Source of the DNA: Jeotgalibacillus soli | GTDB lineage: Bacteria; Bacillota; Bacilli; Bacillales; Jeotgalibacillaceae | Direction of reading: 5' to 3' | Assembly (NCBI RefSeq): GCF_000829435.1 | Contig: NZ_JXRP01000009.1 | Location: forward strand, 434,001 to 498,000 | Length of the DNA stretch: 64,000 bases | In this document: positions 42,452 to 51,136 of the stretch, piece by piece | How the letters are laid out: each line of letters opens with the position of its first letter | How positions within the stretch are numbered: position 1 is the stretch's first letter | The notes under the pieces: generated by a model | Databases searched by the model: none | The model's input: only the letters and a program-made list of their open reading frames with translations | What the model was told of the DNA's origin: nothing | Translations under genes and position numbers: made by a program

Positions 42452-43184
42452 CTGCCGGTTCCTTTCCTGTTACACGTTCGATGACAATATCCTGAATTAC
42501 CCGATGGCGGCTAAGGACATCCGTGTAAATAATGGCTTGTCCTTGCTGCTGTCTGTGATGAACACTTTCCATCACTTCATCCAGAAGCAGTCCGGCAAAA
42601 AGCAAGTAAGGGATGACAATTACACGGCCAGCAGCTTCGTTTGAGATGGCTTCCAGACCTTCTTTTAATCGCGGTGTGGCGGCAGCTAAATAACAGACAT
42701 GAACAAGGCTGATTCCAAGACGATCTGCTAACCCCTTTTTTATTTGTGCGAAGGCTTCATGAATCAAGGGATCACTGCTTCCTCTCCCAACAATAAGCAG
42801 AGAATCATCAATATTTACGCCTTTCGCTGTATCCTTAACAAGCTCGGTAATAGCATCGAGAATTCGCCCTTGCACACCAAAAGCATCTGCCATTTTGACT
42901 TGAATATGCGGATGCTTTTTTTGCAAAGGTGCAAGCTCATTTGGAATATCCTCTTTAAAATGTCCTGCTGATAAAAGTAAAAGAGGGATGACGGTTATTT
43001 CTGTCGCCCCTCGCTTTACACAGCGTTCAAAGCCTTCGTCAATAAAAGGCTTTGTCAGCTCCAAAAAACTGATTTCCTGAATGGGTGCGTCGATCCGGTT
43101 GATGACGCTGCTTAAAAATTGCTTTGCTTCTGCTGCCCCTTCTTTGGAGCGTGTACCATGTCCAATGTATAAAATAGCTTTCAT
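42432..43184 (-). CDS. ylnE: Sirohydrochlorin ferrochelatase (CbiX/SirB)
   Basis: A 250-residue class II chelatase inserting Fe2+ into sirohydrochlorin. It starts MKAILYIGHGTRSKEGAAEA, carrying the metal-binding His of the GHGTR motif; VIPLLLLSAGHFKEDIPNE gives the second His. A matching second half (LLIVGRGSSDPLIHEAFAQ, VIPYLLFAGLLLDEV) reflects the two-domain structure. GGAGT precedes ATG 43184. Part of the siroheme trio with ylnD and ylnF. Confidence 0.9.
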   Translation of the reverse strand: MKAILYIGHGTRSKEGAAEAKQFLSSVINRIDAPIQEISFLELTKPFIDEGFERCVKRGATEITVIPLLLLSAGHFKEDIPNELAPLQKKHPHIQVKMADAFGVQGRILDAITELVKDTAKGVNIDDSLLIVGRGSSDPLIHEAFAQIKKGLADRLGISLVHVCYLAAATPRLKEGLEAISNEAAGRVIVIPYLLFAGLLLDEVMESVHHRQQQGQAIIYTDVLSRHRVIQDIVIERVTGKEPADAASYY

Positions 43185-43205
43185 CAGGAAGACTCCTTTC
43201 TCGAT

Positions 43206-43985
43206 TTATCCATGAGCGGCTGGAAGATTTGGGGCAATTTCTTCATTAAACCAGTTCAGCTTATGGTGGAGACGAACGACCTCTCCGATCACGATCATAC
43301 TTGGATTCTGAATTTTTGCTTCTTTCACACATTCTACAATAGTTTCCAACGTGCCGACAACTGTGCGCTGCTCACTCAATGTTCCCCAATGTACAAGTGC
43401 GATAGGGGTGTGCGGTGATTTTCCATGCTGTGTTAATTGCTTTGTAATGCTGGGAAGGTGAGAGACTCCCATGTACACGCAGATTGTATCAACCGCCTTG
43501 GCGAGATGCGACCACTGGTATTCAGCTTCTTTGTCATCAGCAGCTTGATGCCCAGTGATAAATGCAAAGCTTTTACTCAACGTGCGGTGTGTAACTGGAA
43601 TTCCTGCATAAGCACTTGCCGCAATACCTGCAGTGATGCCGGGAACAATTTCAAATGGTACATCATTTTTGGCGCATTCTTCAGCTTCTTCTCCGCCACG
43701 GCCAAAGACGAAGGGATCTCCGCCTTTTAATCGTACAACATTAAGTCCTTTTTTTGCATATTTAACAAGGAAATGATTGATTGTGTCTTGCTTCATTGTA
43801 TGAAAATGCGGGAGTTTACCGCAGTAGACAAGCTGTGCATCTTTTTTTGCATGCTCCAGCAGTACAGGGTTTACTAAACGATCGTATAGAATCACATCTG
43901 CTTGCTGGAGACAGCGTAATCCTTTTACCGTAATTAAATCTGGATCTCCAGGACCCGCACCCACCAAATAGACTGTTCCAACCAT
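43206..43985 (-). CDS. ylnD: Uroporphyrinogen-III C-methyltransferase
   Basis: A 259-residue SAM-dependent SUMT that makes precorrin-2. It starts MVGTVYLVGAGPGDPDLITV, with RLKGGDPFVFGRGGEEAEEC and GITAGIAASAYAGIPVTHR, all family hallmarks. ATG 43985 has AAAGGGTGG upstream; the frame is open 28 codons further but overlaps DUF3906. First step of the siroheme branch in this operon, feeding the sulfite/nitrite reductase. Confidence 0.92.
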   Translation of the reverse strand: MVGTVYLVGAGPGDPDLITVKGLRCLQQADVILYDRLVNPVLLEHAKKDAQLVYCGKLPHFHTMKQDTINHFLVKYAKKGLNVVRLKGGDPFVFGRGGEEAEECAKNDVPFEIVPGITAGIAASAYAGIPVTHRTLSKSFAFITGHQAADDKEAEYQWSHLAKAVDTICVYMGVSHLPSITKQLTQHGKSPHTPIALVHWGTLSEQRTVVGTLETIVECVKEAKIQNPSMIVIGEVVRLHHKLNWFNEEIAPNLPAAHG

Positions 43986-43989
43986 CGTT

Positions 43990-44208
43990 TTACCACCCTT
44001 TCTCGTCTTCGTCGAGGATAAATCCGCTCTTTTTAACAATTCGTTTCTTCTCACGAAGCGTGATCTCATTTACATCTGGCTCTTTTAGGTAAAATTTCTC
44101 TAATTCTACATCCAAATGCTGAAATGCACCTTCATCGTCATCTGCATAAATGACGGCTATTACATTTTTTTCTCCTATGGATACATCAAATCGATACAAG
44201 TAAGCCAT
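43990..44208 (-). CDS. DUF3906 family small protein
   Basis: A 72-residue protein, MAYLYRFDVSIGEKNVIAVI then YADDDEGAFQHLDVELEKFY and a basic segment LREKKRIVKKSGFILDEDE. This is the uncharacterised DUF3906 family. It overlaps the reductase stop by one base and ends four bases before ylnD, so it is firmly embedded in the sulfate operon. A role linked to the reductase or siroheme loading is inference from position only. Confidence 0.82.
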   Translation of the reverse strand: MAYLYRFDVSIGEKNVIAVIYADDDEGAFQHLDVELEKFYLKEPDVNEITLREKKRIVKKSGFILDEDEKGW

Positions 44209-45827
44209 TATGATGCTGCTGGTTCTAGAATAGAATCTAATTGTACTTGAAGAGTATCAATACCAACACGTTGTACAAAATCAAAGAAGGATTCCCCTGC
44301 ATTTTTTTCTGCCTTAAAGTACTGCAGCAGATTCACTAAAACATCATTTAATTCTTCTGCAGGTATTTTTCCTTTAAGTTTTTCGTTAAATTGACCGCCA
44401 GCGTTTAATGTGCCGCCAACATAAATCTCGTAAGCTTCAATCATTTGTTTCTCTTTGTTTCGAACCTTCATCCCTTGCAAGCCGATATCAGCGATTTGTC
44501 GCTGGCCGCAAGAATTCGGGCAGCCGACCATATGCATACGAACAGGTACATCTAATTCAATTCGATTATCCAATTCCAGTGCAACATGTCTCATCCGTTC
44601 TTTTGTTTCAACAAGCGCCAAGTTGCAATATTCGATCCCTGTGCAGGAAACCGCATGACCCATAAAGGAGTTTGGATTAATGGTAACACGTTCAAAAATC
44701 GGTTCAGCAAGCAGCTCATCGACCATTTCAGCAGGAACATTTGGAATGATTAAATTCTGTGAATTACATGTGCGAATTTCACCATTTCCGTATTTCCCCG
44801 AGATACGTGCAAGTTCAAATACCTCTTCAGCATCCAATCGTCCTACTGGTACATTGAAGCCAAGGAATTTAAGTCCTTCCTGCTTTTGATCATGAACACC
44901 ATAGAAATAACCTGCGTTCCATTCCTCAACTGGCTCTTCACCTTTAGAAGGAAGAGGACCCGTGAATTCTTCCAGCTTCTCTTTGAATTTTTCAACGCCC
45001 CAATCAGCAATGAGGAATTTCAAACGAGCAAGATGGCGTTTTTCACGATAGCCGTAATCACGGAAAATCGTTGTGACAGCAATAGCTACTTCTAGCGTGC
45101 GCTCCGGATCAATAAAAGCATCAACAGTTTGTGCCAAGTAAGGGCGTGCTGATAAACCGCCTCCAACCTTTAAATGGAAGCCTTTCTTCTCTACGCCGTC
45201 AATGACTTTGACAGCAGGAGTGAAGGATGCGCAGTTAATCTCTGCATTGGATGCGTTTTTTAAGTTGGTGCTAATAGAAAGCTTGTATTTTCTAGGTAAG
45301 TTTGAGAAGTCTTCATTGCGCTGGAAGTAGTCGTATACTTCTTTTACAATGGCGCTCGTATCAAACAATTCATCAGGATCCAGACCTGTAATTGGATTTC
45401 CGACGATCGTGCGTGTGATGTCTCCGCAAGCACCGGCACTGGATAGTCCAACGGCTTCTAATCGTTTGAAAATATCTGGAATCTGCTGAATTTCCAGCCA
45501 ATGGAACTGAATAGCCTGACGAGTTGTAATATCAAAGACGCCACGTCCATAATCCTTTGCAATGCCAGCTAATGTTTCCACCTGAGGTTTTGTTAAAATA
45601 CCGGATGGTACATTAACACGCATCATGAAATAGCCGTCTTCTTTCGGACGCTGCAAGTAAAGTCCTGCCCATTTAAACAAGTCCCACTGTTCCTTTGGAA
45701 TCGAATCAAATCCGTTTTCTGCATAATACGGAATGTCATCAATAATTTTCAATCCGTCTTTTTCCAGCTTGGCAATCTCTGTTTTATTTAACTTTTCATT
45801 TTCTGCCCATTGTTTTACGTAAGCCAT
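44208..45827 (-). CDS. Siroheme- and 4Fe-4S-dependent sulfite (nitrite) reductase
   Basis: A 539-residue single-chain reductase of the ferredoxin-type nitrite/sulfite family. The cluster/siroheme ligands are intact: CTGIEYC and CPNSC near residues 395-445. Two repeated ferredoxin-like halves occur (GYFMMRVNVPSGILTKPQVE; YFYGVHDQKQEGLKFLGFNV). The operon of sulfate assimilation points to sulfite to sulfide. It replaces the CysJI pair of B. subtilis, and no flavoprotein partner is seen here, so ferredoxin is the probable donor. GGAGG before ATG 45827. Confidence 0.88.
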   Translation of the reverse strand: MAYVKQWAENEKLNKTEIAKLEKDGLKIIDDIPYYAENGFDSIPKEQWDLFKWAGLYLQRPKEDGYFMMRVNVPSGILTKPQVETLAGIAKDYGRGVFDITTRQAIQFHWLEIQQIPDIFKRLEAVGLSSAGACGDITRTIVGNPITGLDPDELFDTSAIVKEVYDYFQRNEDFSNLPRKYKLSISTNLKNASNAEINCASFTPAVKVIDGVEKKGFHLKVGGGLSARPYLAQTVDAFIDPERTLEVAIAVTTIFRDYGYREKRHLARLKFLIADWGVEKFKEKLEEFTGPLPSKGEEPVEEWNAGYFYGVHDQKQEGLKFLGFNVPVGRLDAEEVFELARISGKYGNGEIRTCNSQNLIIPNVPAEMVDELLAEPIFERVTINPNSFMGHAVSCTGIEYCNLALVETKERMRHVALELDNRIELDVPVRMHMVGCPNSCGQRQIADIGLQGMKVRNKEKQMIEAYEIYVGGTLNAGGQFNEKLKGKIPAEELNDVLVNLLQYFKAEKNAGESFFDFVQRVGIDTLQVQLDSILEPAAS

Positions 45828-45828
45828 A

Positions 45829-46437
45829 TTAATCCTCCTGAATTTCGTCTTGTTTGCGTAAATATTGAATAATTTGGTTAACTGCCTCCTGAACGCTAAG
45901 CTGATCGGACTTGATCACGATTTCTGGCCGTTCAGGTGCTTCATACGGAGAATCGATCCCTGTAAAGTCTTTAATTTCTCCTCGTCTTGCTTTAACGTAA
46001 AGCTGTTTTGGATCACGCCTTTCACATTCCTCTAAAGGGCAATCAACAAATACCTCGATAAATTCTCCTTTTTCGAATAATGTCCTCACCTGATCACGGT
46101 CTGAACGGAAAGGGGATATGAATGCAGTTGTGACAACCTTGCCGCTATCCACGAACAGCTTAGCCACTTCGCCGATTCTCCTAATATTCTCTGTGCGATC
46201 TTCATCTGAAAACCCTAGATCTTTATTTAGTCCATGGCGGATATTATCACCGTCGAGGACATATTCGTTGATCCCTAAACGAAATAATTCATTCGAAACG
46301 GCGTTTGCAATCGTTGATTTTCCTGAGCCTGATAGGCCGGTGAACCAAAGCACATAGCTGCCATGTCCGTTTTGAACACGTCGATCTTCTTTTGCTATGG
46401 TTGTTTCATGCCACGTTACATTTGTTGAGTTTGTCAT
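45829..46437 (-). CDS. cysC: Adenylyl-sulfate kinase
   Basis: A 202-residue APS kinase producing PAPS. P-loop WFTGLSGSGKSTIANAV near residue 33, DGDNIRHGLNKDLGFSDEDR and FISPFRSDRDQVR are family signatures. GGAGGCAAAT precedes ATG 46437. Co-transcribed with sat upstream and the reductase downstream (one base apart). Confidence 0.93.
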   Translation of the reverse strand: MTNSTNVTWHETTIAKEDRRVQNGHGSYVLWFTGLSGSGKSTIANAVSNELFRLGINEYVLDGDNIRHGLNKDLGFSDEDRTENIRRIGEVAKLFVDSGKVVTTAFISPFRSDRDQVRTLFEKGEFIEVFVDCPLEECERRDPKQLYVKARRGEIKDFTGIDSPYEAPERPEIVIKSDQLSVQEAVNQIIQYLRKQDEIQED

Positions 46438-46449
46438 TTATTTGCCTCC

Positions 46450-47595
46450 TTACACTGTTGCTTCTTCTTTTAGTCCTTCGATTAACACCTCTACAACTTC
46501 TTTACGGCTGAACGTAGAAGGAGGGAGGATGCCAGAGCGAAGCATTTCACGTACCTTTGTTCCAGATAGGATCACGCGGTCTTCCTTGCCGTGTGGGCAT
46601 GTCTTGTCAGAAGCCATTCCTTCACATTTATTGCAATAAAAGCTGTGTTCAAAGAATAGGGGTTTAATGCCAAGCTCTTCTTCTGTAAATTCGCTGAAAA
46701 TGTACTGTGCATCATATGTGCCGTAGTAGTCGCCGACACCTGCGTGATCGCGGCCAACGATAAAGTGCGTGCACCCAAAGTTTTTGCGCGCAATCGCATG
46801 GAAGATTGCTTCACGAGGACCGGCATAGCGCATTGCTGCAGGGTAGACCCCAAGCTGAACACGCTTTTTTGGATAATAGTTTTCTAATAAAACGCGGTAG
46901 CTTTTTAGTCGAACATCCGCTGAAATATCATCCGATTTTGTTTCACCTACAAGAGGATTTAGAAATAATCCATCAACGGTTTCGAGCGCTGCTTTTTGAA
47001 TGTATTCATGCGCGCGGTGAACGGGGTTTCTTGTTTGGAAGCCAACAACGGTTTTCCATCCTTTTTCTTCAAAGAGAGCACGTGTTTCTTTTGGCTCCAG
47101 CCATACATCTCCAAAGACGCCTTTTTCGGGTTTTTTCACAAGTGTCACTTCACCAGCTACATAAACCGATCCGCGTTCGAATAATCGTTTCACTCCTGGG
47201 TGAGCAAGGTCTTCAGTACGATATACTTCCCGTGCTTCCTTTTTTAGATCTGGTTCATACCAATCGGAAACAGTAATGACCCCATATACTTCACCTTCAT
47301 GAGAAAGCTTTATTTTTTCACCAACCACAAGTGTATCGGCTGTTTCATAAGATACAGGAAGTGTTACTGGAATGGACCAAACAGTATTATTTGCTAGTTT
47401 CATTGTATTGACGACAGATTCATAATCTGATTGGCCTAAAAAGCCGGTTAATGGACTAAATAGCCCGACTCCAATTAATTCAAGATCGCTTAAAGCAATG
47501 GCATCAATTGAGATTTCCTTTTGAACGGATGTTAGATCATAAGATGGATCAAATGCTTGGATTAGTTTTCCTCCATGAGGTGTTGGTAAAGCCAT
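46450..47595 (-). CDS. sat: Sulfate adenylyltransferase
   Basis: A 381-residue ATP sulfurylase forming APS from sulfate and ATP. Nucleotide-binding motifs [31 protein letters not shown] and a Cys-rich zinc segment [13 protein letters not shown] are visible. ATG 47595 is nine bases after AAAGG; upstream TTG 47604 or ATG 47601 are possible starts. The start region overlaps or abuts the cysP stop, consistent with coupling. Confidence 0.93.
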   Translation of the reverse strand: MALPTPHGGKLIQAFDPSYDLTSVQKEISIDAIALSDLELIGVGLFSPLTGFLGQSDYESVVNTMKLANNTVWSIPVTLPVSYETADTLVVGEKIKLSHEGEVYGVITVSDWYEPDLKKEAREVYRTEDLAHPGVKRLFERGSVYVAGEVTLVKKPEKGVFGDVWLEPKETRALFEEKGWKTVVGFQTRNPVHRAHEYIQKAALETVDGLFLNPLVGETKSDDISADVRLKSYRVLLENYYPKKRVQLGVYPAAMRYAGPREAIFHAIARKNFGCTHFIVGRDHAGVGDYYGTYDAQYIFSEFTEEELGIKPLFFEHSFYCNKCEGMASDKTCPHGKEDRVILSGTKVREMLRSGILPPSTFSRKEVVEVLIEGLKEEATV

Positions 47596-47600
47596 TTTCA

Positions 47601-48695
47601 TCAACCTTTCTTCACTAGTTTAAATTCATTTGCTTCATTTGATGGAGCGGCAGTCACAGTTGCTGTTGGACGTCTCATTAAAAACAAGATGCCGAATATA
47701 GAAATAATAACGCCGATCATGGCGATGACTGGATATACATTTTTTTCAATGATGAGCTGAATAATGGTGTAAGAAAGCACCATAGAGATTACTGGTGAAA
47801 CGATCCAAACCGTAAGCATTTGAACGACAATGTCCTTTTTGAGTACAGCTCGGCCGTGTTTGGCAAAACCAATCCCAATAATGGAAGAGGTCGTGATTTG
47901 TGTTAATGGAACCGGGATTCCAAAAAGCGATGCTGTCGTCACGATCCCTGCACCCGTTCCTGAAATGACGCACCCTTCTTCTAATCGAAGAGTGGTGATT
48001 TTCTTGCCGTTCGTTTCAAGTACACGATGACCGAGGGCAAGGGCGCCTAAAGCGACAAATAATCCTCCCCAGAGAATACCGCTATTTGTGGAGAGAAGAC
48101 CTGCTGCTACTAATGGACCAACCGCATTTGCTACGTTATTCATCCCTGCCGAAAATGCTTCAAATAAACCAGTTACAACGACGAGAATGGCTAAAATAGG
48201 AGCAGCCTTTGGTGCTGCGATCCATTTTTTGACTGAGGGTACCGCTAACACCTTGGTGGCAAGAATGGCCACTAAAAAAGCAACTAGCGGTGTTAATAAC
48301 CAAAAAAACATGATCCATAAAAGTTTATCTGCAAAGACTGATTGATATACGATTCCAGCTCCTACAACTGAGCCGACTGTCACTTCGCTTGTTGAAAGCG
48401 GGATAGCAAGAATATTTGCTAAAAACAAGGATAGGGCAGCGGAAGCGAGTACGATGACCGCAATAGCTGTCGTAAAAGTACTGCTTGGAACGATGCCGCT
48501 ACCGATGGTCTTCACGACTTCACCGCCACCGAGCCAAGCGCCAAAGAAGACCGCTATCGCGCATAAAACCAATGCGATTAGTCGGGTTTTGATTACACCT
48601 GAGCCATAGGCAATGCCCATGGATGCTGCAGCCCCGCTCGCACCGATGTTCATCGCAAAAAAGAATCCTGTGGAAATGGCAATGATTGTGAGCAC
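47601..48695 (-). CDS. cysP: Sulfate permease, Pit family (CysP)
   Basis: A 364-residue membrane protein of the inorganic phosphate transporter family, about ten helices, with the duplicated Pit signature [20 protein letters not shown] and [19 protein letters not shown]. In B. subtilis CysP of this operon is the sulfate permease. GGAGG lies upstream. Between cysH (15 bases) and sat. Thiosulfate may also be carried. Confidence 0.9.
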   Translation of the reverse strand: MLTIIAISTGFFFAMNIGASGAAASMGIAYGSGVIKTRLIALVLCAIAVFFGAWLGGGEVVKTIGSGIVPSSTFTTAIAVIVLASAALSLFLANILAIPLSTSEVTVGSVVGAGIVYQSVFADKLLWIMFFWLLTPLVAFLVAILATKVLAVPSVKKWIAAPKAAPILAILVVVTGLFEAFSAGMNNVANAVGPLVAAGLLSTNSGILWGGLFVALGALALGHRVLETNGKKITTLRLEEGCVISGTGAGIVTTASLFGIPVPLTQITTSSIIGIGFAKHGRAVLKKDIVVQMLTVWIVSPVISMVLSYTIIQLIIEKNVYPVIAMIGVIISIFGILFLMRRPTATVTAAPSNEANEFKLVKKG

Positions 48696-48710
48696 CGTGA
48701 TGACCTCCTA

Positions 48711-49427
48711 TTACATTGAATGCAAGCCGCATTCAGTTTTGGTATTGCCAGACCATCTTCCTGCTCGTGAGTCGCCGTCGACTCCCACTGCCTTTGTACA
48801 AGGAAAACAGCCAATGCTCGGATATCCTTGATCGTGCAGCTGATTATATGGAAGATCCTTTTCTTTTATGTGGGCCCAGACCTCATCCCATGTCCAGTGA
48901 ATCAGTGGACAGATTTTAATATTTTGAAATTTATCGTCTTTATTTAAAAACTCAGTATGTGCACGGGTTGGAGATTGTTCTCTGCGCAATCCTGAAATCC
49001 ATGCTTCCCTTGGTGTCAGTGCTTCCCGCAATGGAATGACCTTTCGAATATTGCAGCATTGATTCGGTTCTCGTTTCCATAAAGCAGATCCATATTCCTG
49101 TGCCTGCTCATCCACTGTAAGTGCCGGCTGTTTTCGTTCAATTTGGAGTGAAGGGAAACGTTTTTCAATTTGGTCAATCACATCATATGTGTTTGGGAAA
49201 TGTAAGCCAGTATCCAAAAATACGATATGTGCATCTGGTTTGATTTGCTGGATAAGATCAATCAAGACGATTGCTTCAGCACCAAAACTAGATGCATAGA
49301 CTATTTTTTCAGATTGATAAACACTGTACGCCCACTCTAGTACTGAACGAGCACCTTTTGTTCCATCTTGGATGTCAAAGGTGTCTGATATGAAACGCCA
49401 GTCATTATACGTTACTGCAGTTGCCAT
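48711..49427 (-). CDS. cysH: Phosphoadenylyl/adenylyl-sulfate reductase
   Basis: A 238-residue thioredoxin-dependent reductase making sulfite. It has the catalytic C-terminal ECGLHS and the Cys pairs NQCCNIRK and GCFPC that bind a 4Fe-4S cluster in APS-type reductases, so it may accept APS as well as PAPS although cysC is present. PP-loop region VYASSFGAEAIVLIDLI. AAAGGAG before ATG 49427, with an ATG-TAA pair (49435-49430) between site and start. A strong hairpin stands just upstream. Confidence 0.93.
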   Translation of the reverse strand: MATAVTYNDWRFISDTFDIQDGTKGARSVLEWAYSVYQSEKIVYASSFGAEAIVLIDLIQQIKPDAHIVFLDTGLHFPNTYDVIDQIEKRFPSLQIERKQPALTVDEQAQEYGSALWKREPNQCCNIRKVIPLREALTPREAWISGLRREQSPTRAHTEFLNKDDKFQNIKICPLIHWTWDEVWAHIKEKDLPYNQLHDQGYPSIGCFPCTKAVGVDGDSRAGRWSGNTKTECGLHSM

Positions 49428-49453
49428 GTTTACATGATCTCCTTTCGTAAAAA

Positions 49454-49490
49454 AGGCGGTCCCCCACCATGGATTGGTGAAGGACCGCCT
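49454..49490 (-). terminator. Hairpin with T6 tract between yezD and cysH
   Basis: On the minus strand AGGCGGTCC and GGACCGCCT close a stem with an inner CACC/GGTG helix, then TTTTTT. It lies a few bases before the cysH ribosome site and should terminate part of the transcripts entering cysH. Confidence 0.75.
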
Positions 49491-49502
49491 CTAGTTGTCT
49501 AG

Positions 49503-49658
49503 TCAGCGTGATTTATATGATTGGAGGCGAACCTTTTCATTCTTTTCAATCTGAACTACTTTTCCATCTTGAACAATTAAGGTGATGGATCCGAATTTTA
49601 CTGTTTTAATCATTTCTTCAAGATGTTCCACTACCTCTTCCCACTCTGGTGCTGTCAA
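49503..49658 (-). CDS. yezD: YezD family protein (DUF2292)
   Basis: A 51-residue protein from a TTG start at 49658, with GGGGG eight bases before. Sequence FGSITLIVQDGKVVQIEKNE is the YezD signature. The ATG a few bases upstream is followed by a stop in its own frame and is not used. YezD genes commonly sit under S-box control beside sulfur genes; here it is the first gene after the SAM riboswitch. Function unknown, possibly nucleic-acid or cofactor related. Confidence 0.85.
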   Translation of the reverse strand: MTAPEWEEVVEHLEEMIKTVKFGSITLIVQDGKVVQIEKNEKVRLQSYKSR

Positions 49659-49676
49659 ATCATTCGCCCCCTTTAA

Positions 49677-49713
49677 TGAAAAATGCCTCTCCCTGTGATC
49701 TTGGGGAAAGGCG
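49677..49713 (-). terminator. Riboswitch expression-platform terminator
   Basis: On the minus strand GCCTTTCCC pairs with GGGAGAGGC (one wobble), then ATTTTT, directly downstream of the SAM-I aptamer and before yezD. Confidence 0.75.
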
Positions 49714-49731
49714 CGTCAAAGTTTTTCAGCA

Positions 49732-49836
49732 CCTTATCTCCCAAAATGAAATTTCCATTTTGCTGGAATTAGCACCTTGCTTTCACAGGTTGCCGGGCTT
49801 CAAAGGGCCAGTCCCTCAGCCGCTCTCGATAAGCGT
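49732..49836 (-). ncRNA. SAM-I (S-box) riboswitch aptamer
   Basis: Minus-strand RNA reads CGCTTATCGAGAGCGGCTGA then GGGACTGGCCC, GAAGCCCGGCAACC and closes with GATAAGGTG, which pairs with CTTATC of the start (P1). These are the invariant S-box core sequences. High SAM should stabilise the terminator at 49677 and switch off the sulfate operon; low SAM lets transcription continue into yezD-cysH. Confidence 0.95.
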
Positions 49837-49855
49837 TTTTCAGTTGTTGGAATTA

Positions 49856-49883
49856 ATCCTACCATATCAGTATGATTTGTCAA
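49856..49883 (-). promoter_or_regulatory. Sigma-A promoter of the sulfate assimilation operon
   Basis: Minus-strand TTGACA (49878-49883), 16-base spacer, TAGGAT (49856-49861), about 20 bases before the riboswitch. Confidence 0.7.
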
Positions 49884-50079
49884 CACGTTTTGTGAAAGTT
49901 ATTTCAAAATTTTGTTTTATTTGATTACATACAGATCTGAAGGATTTGTTTTACGAACTAAAAAGAGGAGTAAACCAGCAATTATTTATATGAAGGAAAT
50001 AAAATAAATATGTCGAAAAGTTAAATATGGATAGTAGGTGAACAATTTAAAAAAGTGAATAGAAATGAGGTCCTACCGA

Positions 50080-50532
50080 ATGATTCTCGTCAGTTCTTGT
50101 CTTGCAGGCTTGAAATGTCGCTATAACGGAACAGATCGTCTTGATCACAGGATTCAGGAGCTAGTTAATAAAAAGAAAGCAATGATAGTATGTCCCGAAT
50201 TGTTAGGAGGGTTTTCTACGCCAAGGCCGCCAGCTGAGATTATTGGCGGCTCAGGAAAAGATGTGCTCATTGGTAAAGCAAGAGTTGTTGAATATGGAGG
50301 ACGGGATGTTAAAGATCTTTATATCAAAGGGGCCTATCAAACACTTGAACTAGCTAAAGAACACCATGTAACGGATGTTGTTTTAAAAGAAAATAGTCCT
50401 TCTTGAGGATCAATGGAGATATACAATGGTACCTTTCAAAACGAGACCAATTCTGGGGAAGGTGTTGCAACAGCGTTGCTTAGAAAAGAAGGCTTTACTG
50501 TACGATCAGAAATTGAGCTGCTAGAGCTTTAA
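50080..50532 (+). pseudogene. DUF523 family protein interrupted by in-frame TGA at a conserved Cys
   Basis: ATG 50080 (MILVSSCLAGLKCRYNGTD) reads through the usual DUF523 segments VCPELLGGFSTPRPPAEI and VLKENSPS, then TGA (50404-50406), then GSMEIYNGTFQNETNSGEGV and ends ..EIELLEL TAA at 50530. Family members have SPSCGS at this point, so a conserved Cys codon has become TGA. The rest of the frame is intact and gives a normal 150-residue protein. Most simply a recent nonsense mutation; selenocysteine recoding is an outside possibility. Function of DUF523 unknown. Confidence 0.8.
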
Positions 50533-50759
50533 ATTTGGCTTACCATTATGAAGCAGATGAAAAGAATTGGAAGGTGAGGATTTCAGTAAGTTTTGAAATC
50601 AAATAAGTAGTGTCTGATGAAAAACAGCTACTATTAAACATAATGCAATTTTTTATTAGTTTACCGAATTTATAAGTCTACATATTGGTAATGTTATTTA
50701 AAGAATTGATGGAGAAAGAAGAAATTAATCATTTGTTAGCCAGTGAGAAACTGATTTTT

Positions 50760-50795
50760 TACACCGCTCAAAAAGGAGAGTGGTGTATTTTTTTT
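50760..50795 (+). terminator. T-tailed hairpin after the DUF523 region
   Basis: TACACCGCTC (50760-50769) pairs with GAGTGGTGTA (50778-50787), followed by eight T. No intact gene lies directly before it. Confidence 0.7.
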
Positions 50796-50977
50796 GGTAA
50801 ACTACAGCTAATTTAATTAAGGTGGTTAATTTTCTTTAACAAGCGTTCTGCAGCATTAAAGAATTGATGGCAGTTTTCATAGTATATAGAGAGAAATGGA
50901 GGAAAACGTTATCAAATTGAACAGGAGGCTGGAGCTCATTATTTCTCGTTAAGTAAAGAAAAATTTCAAGCGATAAA

Positions 50978-51069
50978 TGTCCTCTCAGTATAAACATTTT
51001 GATCAATTTATGATAAATTATATGTATATAAAGGATTTGTTAAACATGAGTGTTTTTACTGAGAGGACA
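50978..51069. repeat. 19-bp inverted repeat pair around 54 bases upstream of tdh
   Basis: TGTCCTCTCAGTATAAACA (50978-50996) and TGTTTTTACTGAGAGGACA (51051-51069) are complementary with one mismatch. The AT-rich centre has no ORF. It may be a small mobile remnant or a regulatory leader structure of the dehydrogenase gene. Confidence 0.7.
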
Positions 51070-51136
51070 CTTGTTCTTTTAAGATGGTAAAGGCTCTTGT
51101 GTTTCAATCGCGATAAACTAGAGGAGGAATGATGAT

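Larger units (their letters stand above)
50533..51136. other. 600-base intergenic region with a terminator and a long inverted repeat
   Basis: Holds a T-tailed hairpin (50760-50795) and a 19-bp inverted repeat pair (50978-51069), described separately. A 41-codon frame at 50691-50816 lacks a ribosome site and runs through the hairpin, so it is not called. No other gene was seen. Confidence 0.5.

Noticed and set aside
50691-50816. 41-codon ORF with a vaguely thioredoxin-like stretch
   Set aside because: No ribosome site, reads through a terminator hairpin and its T run, and the resemblance is too short.
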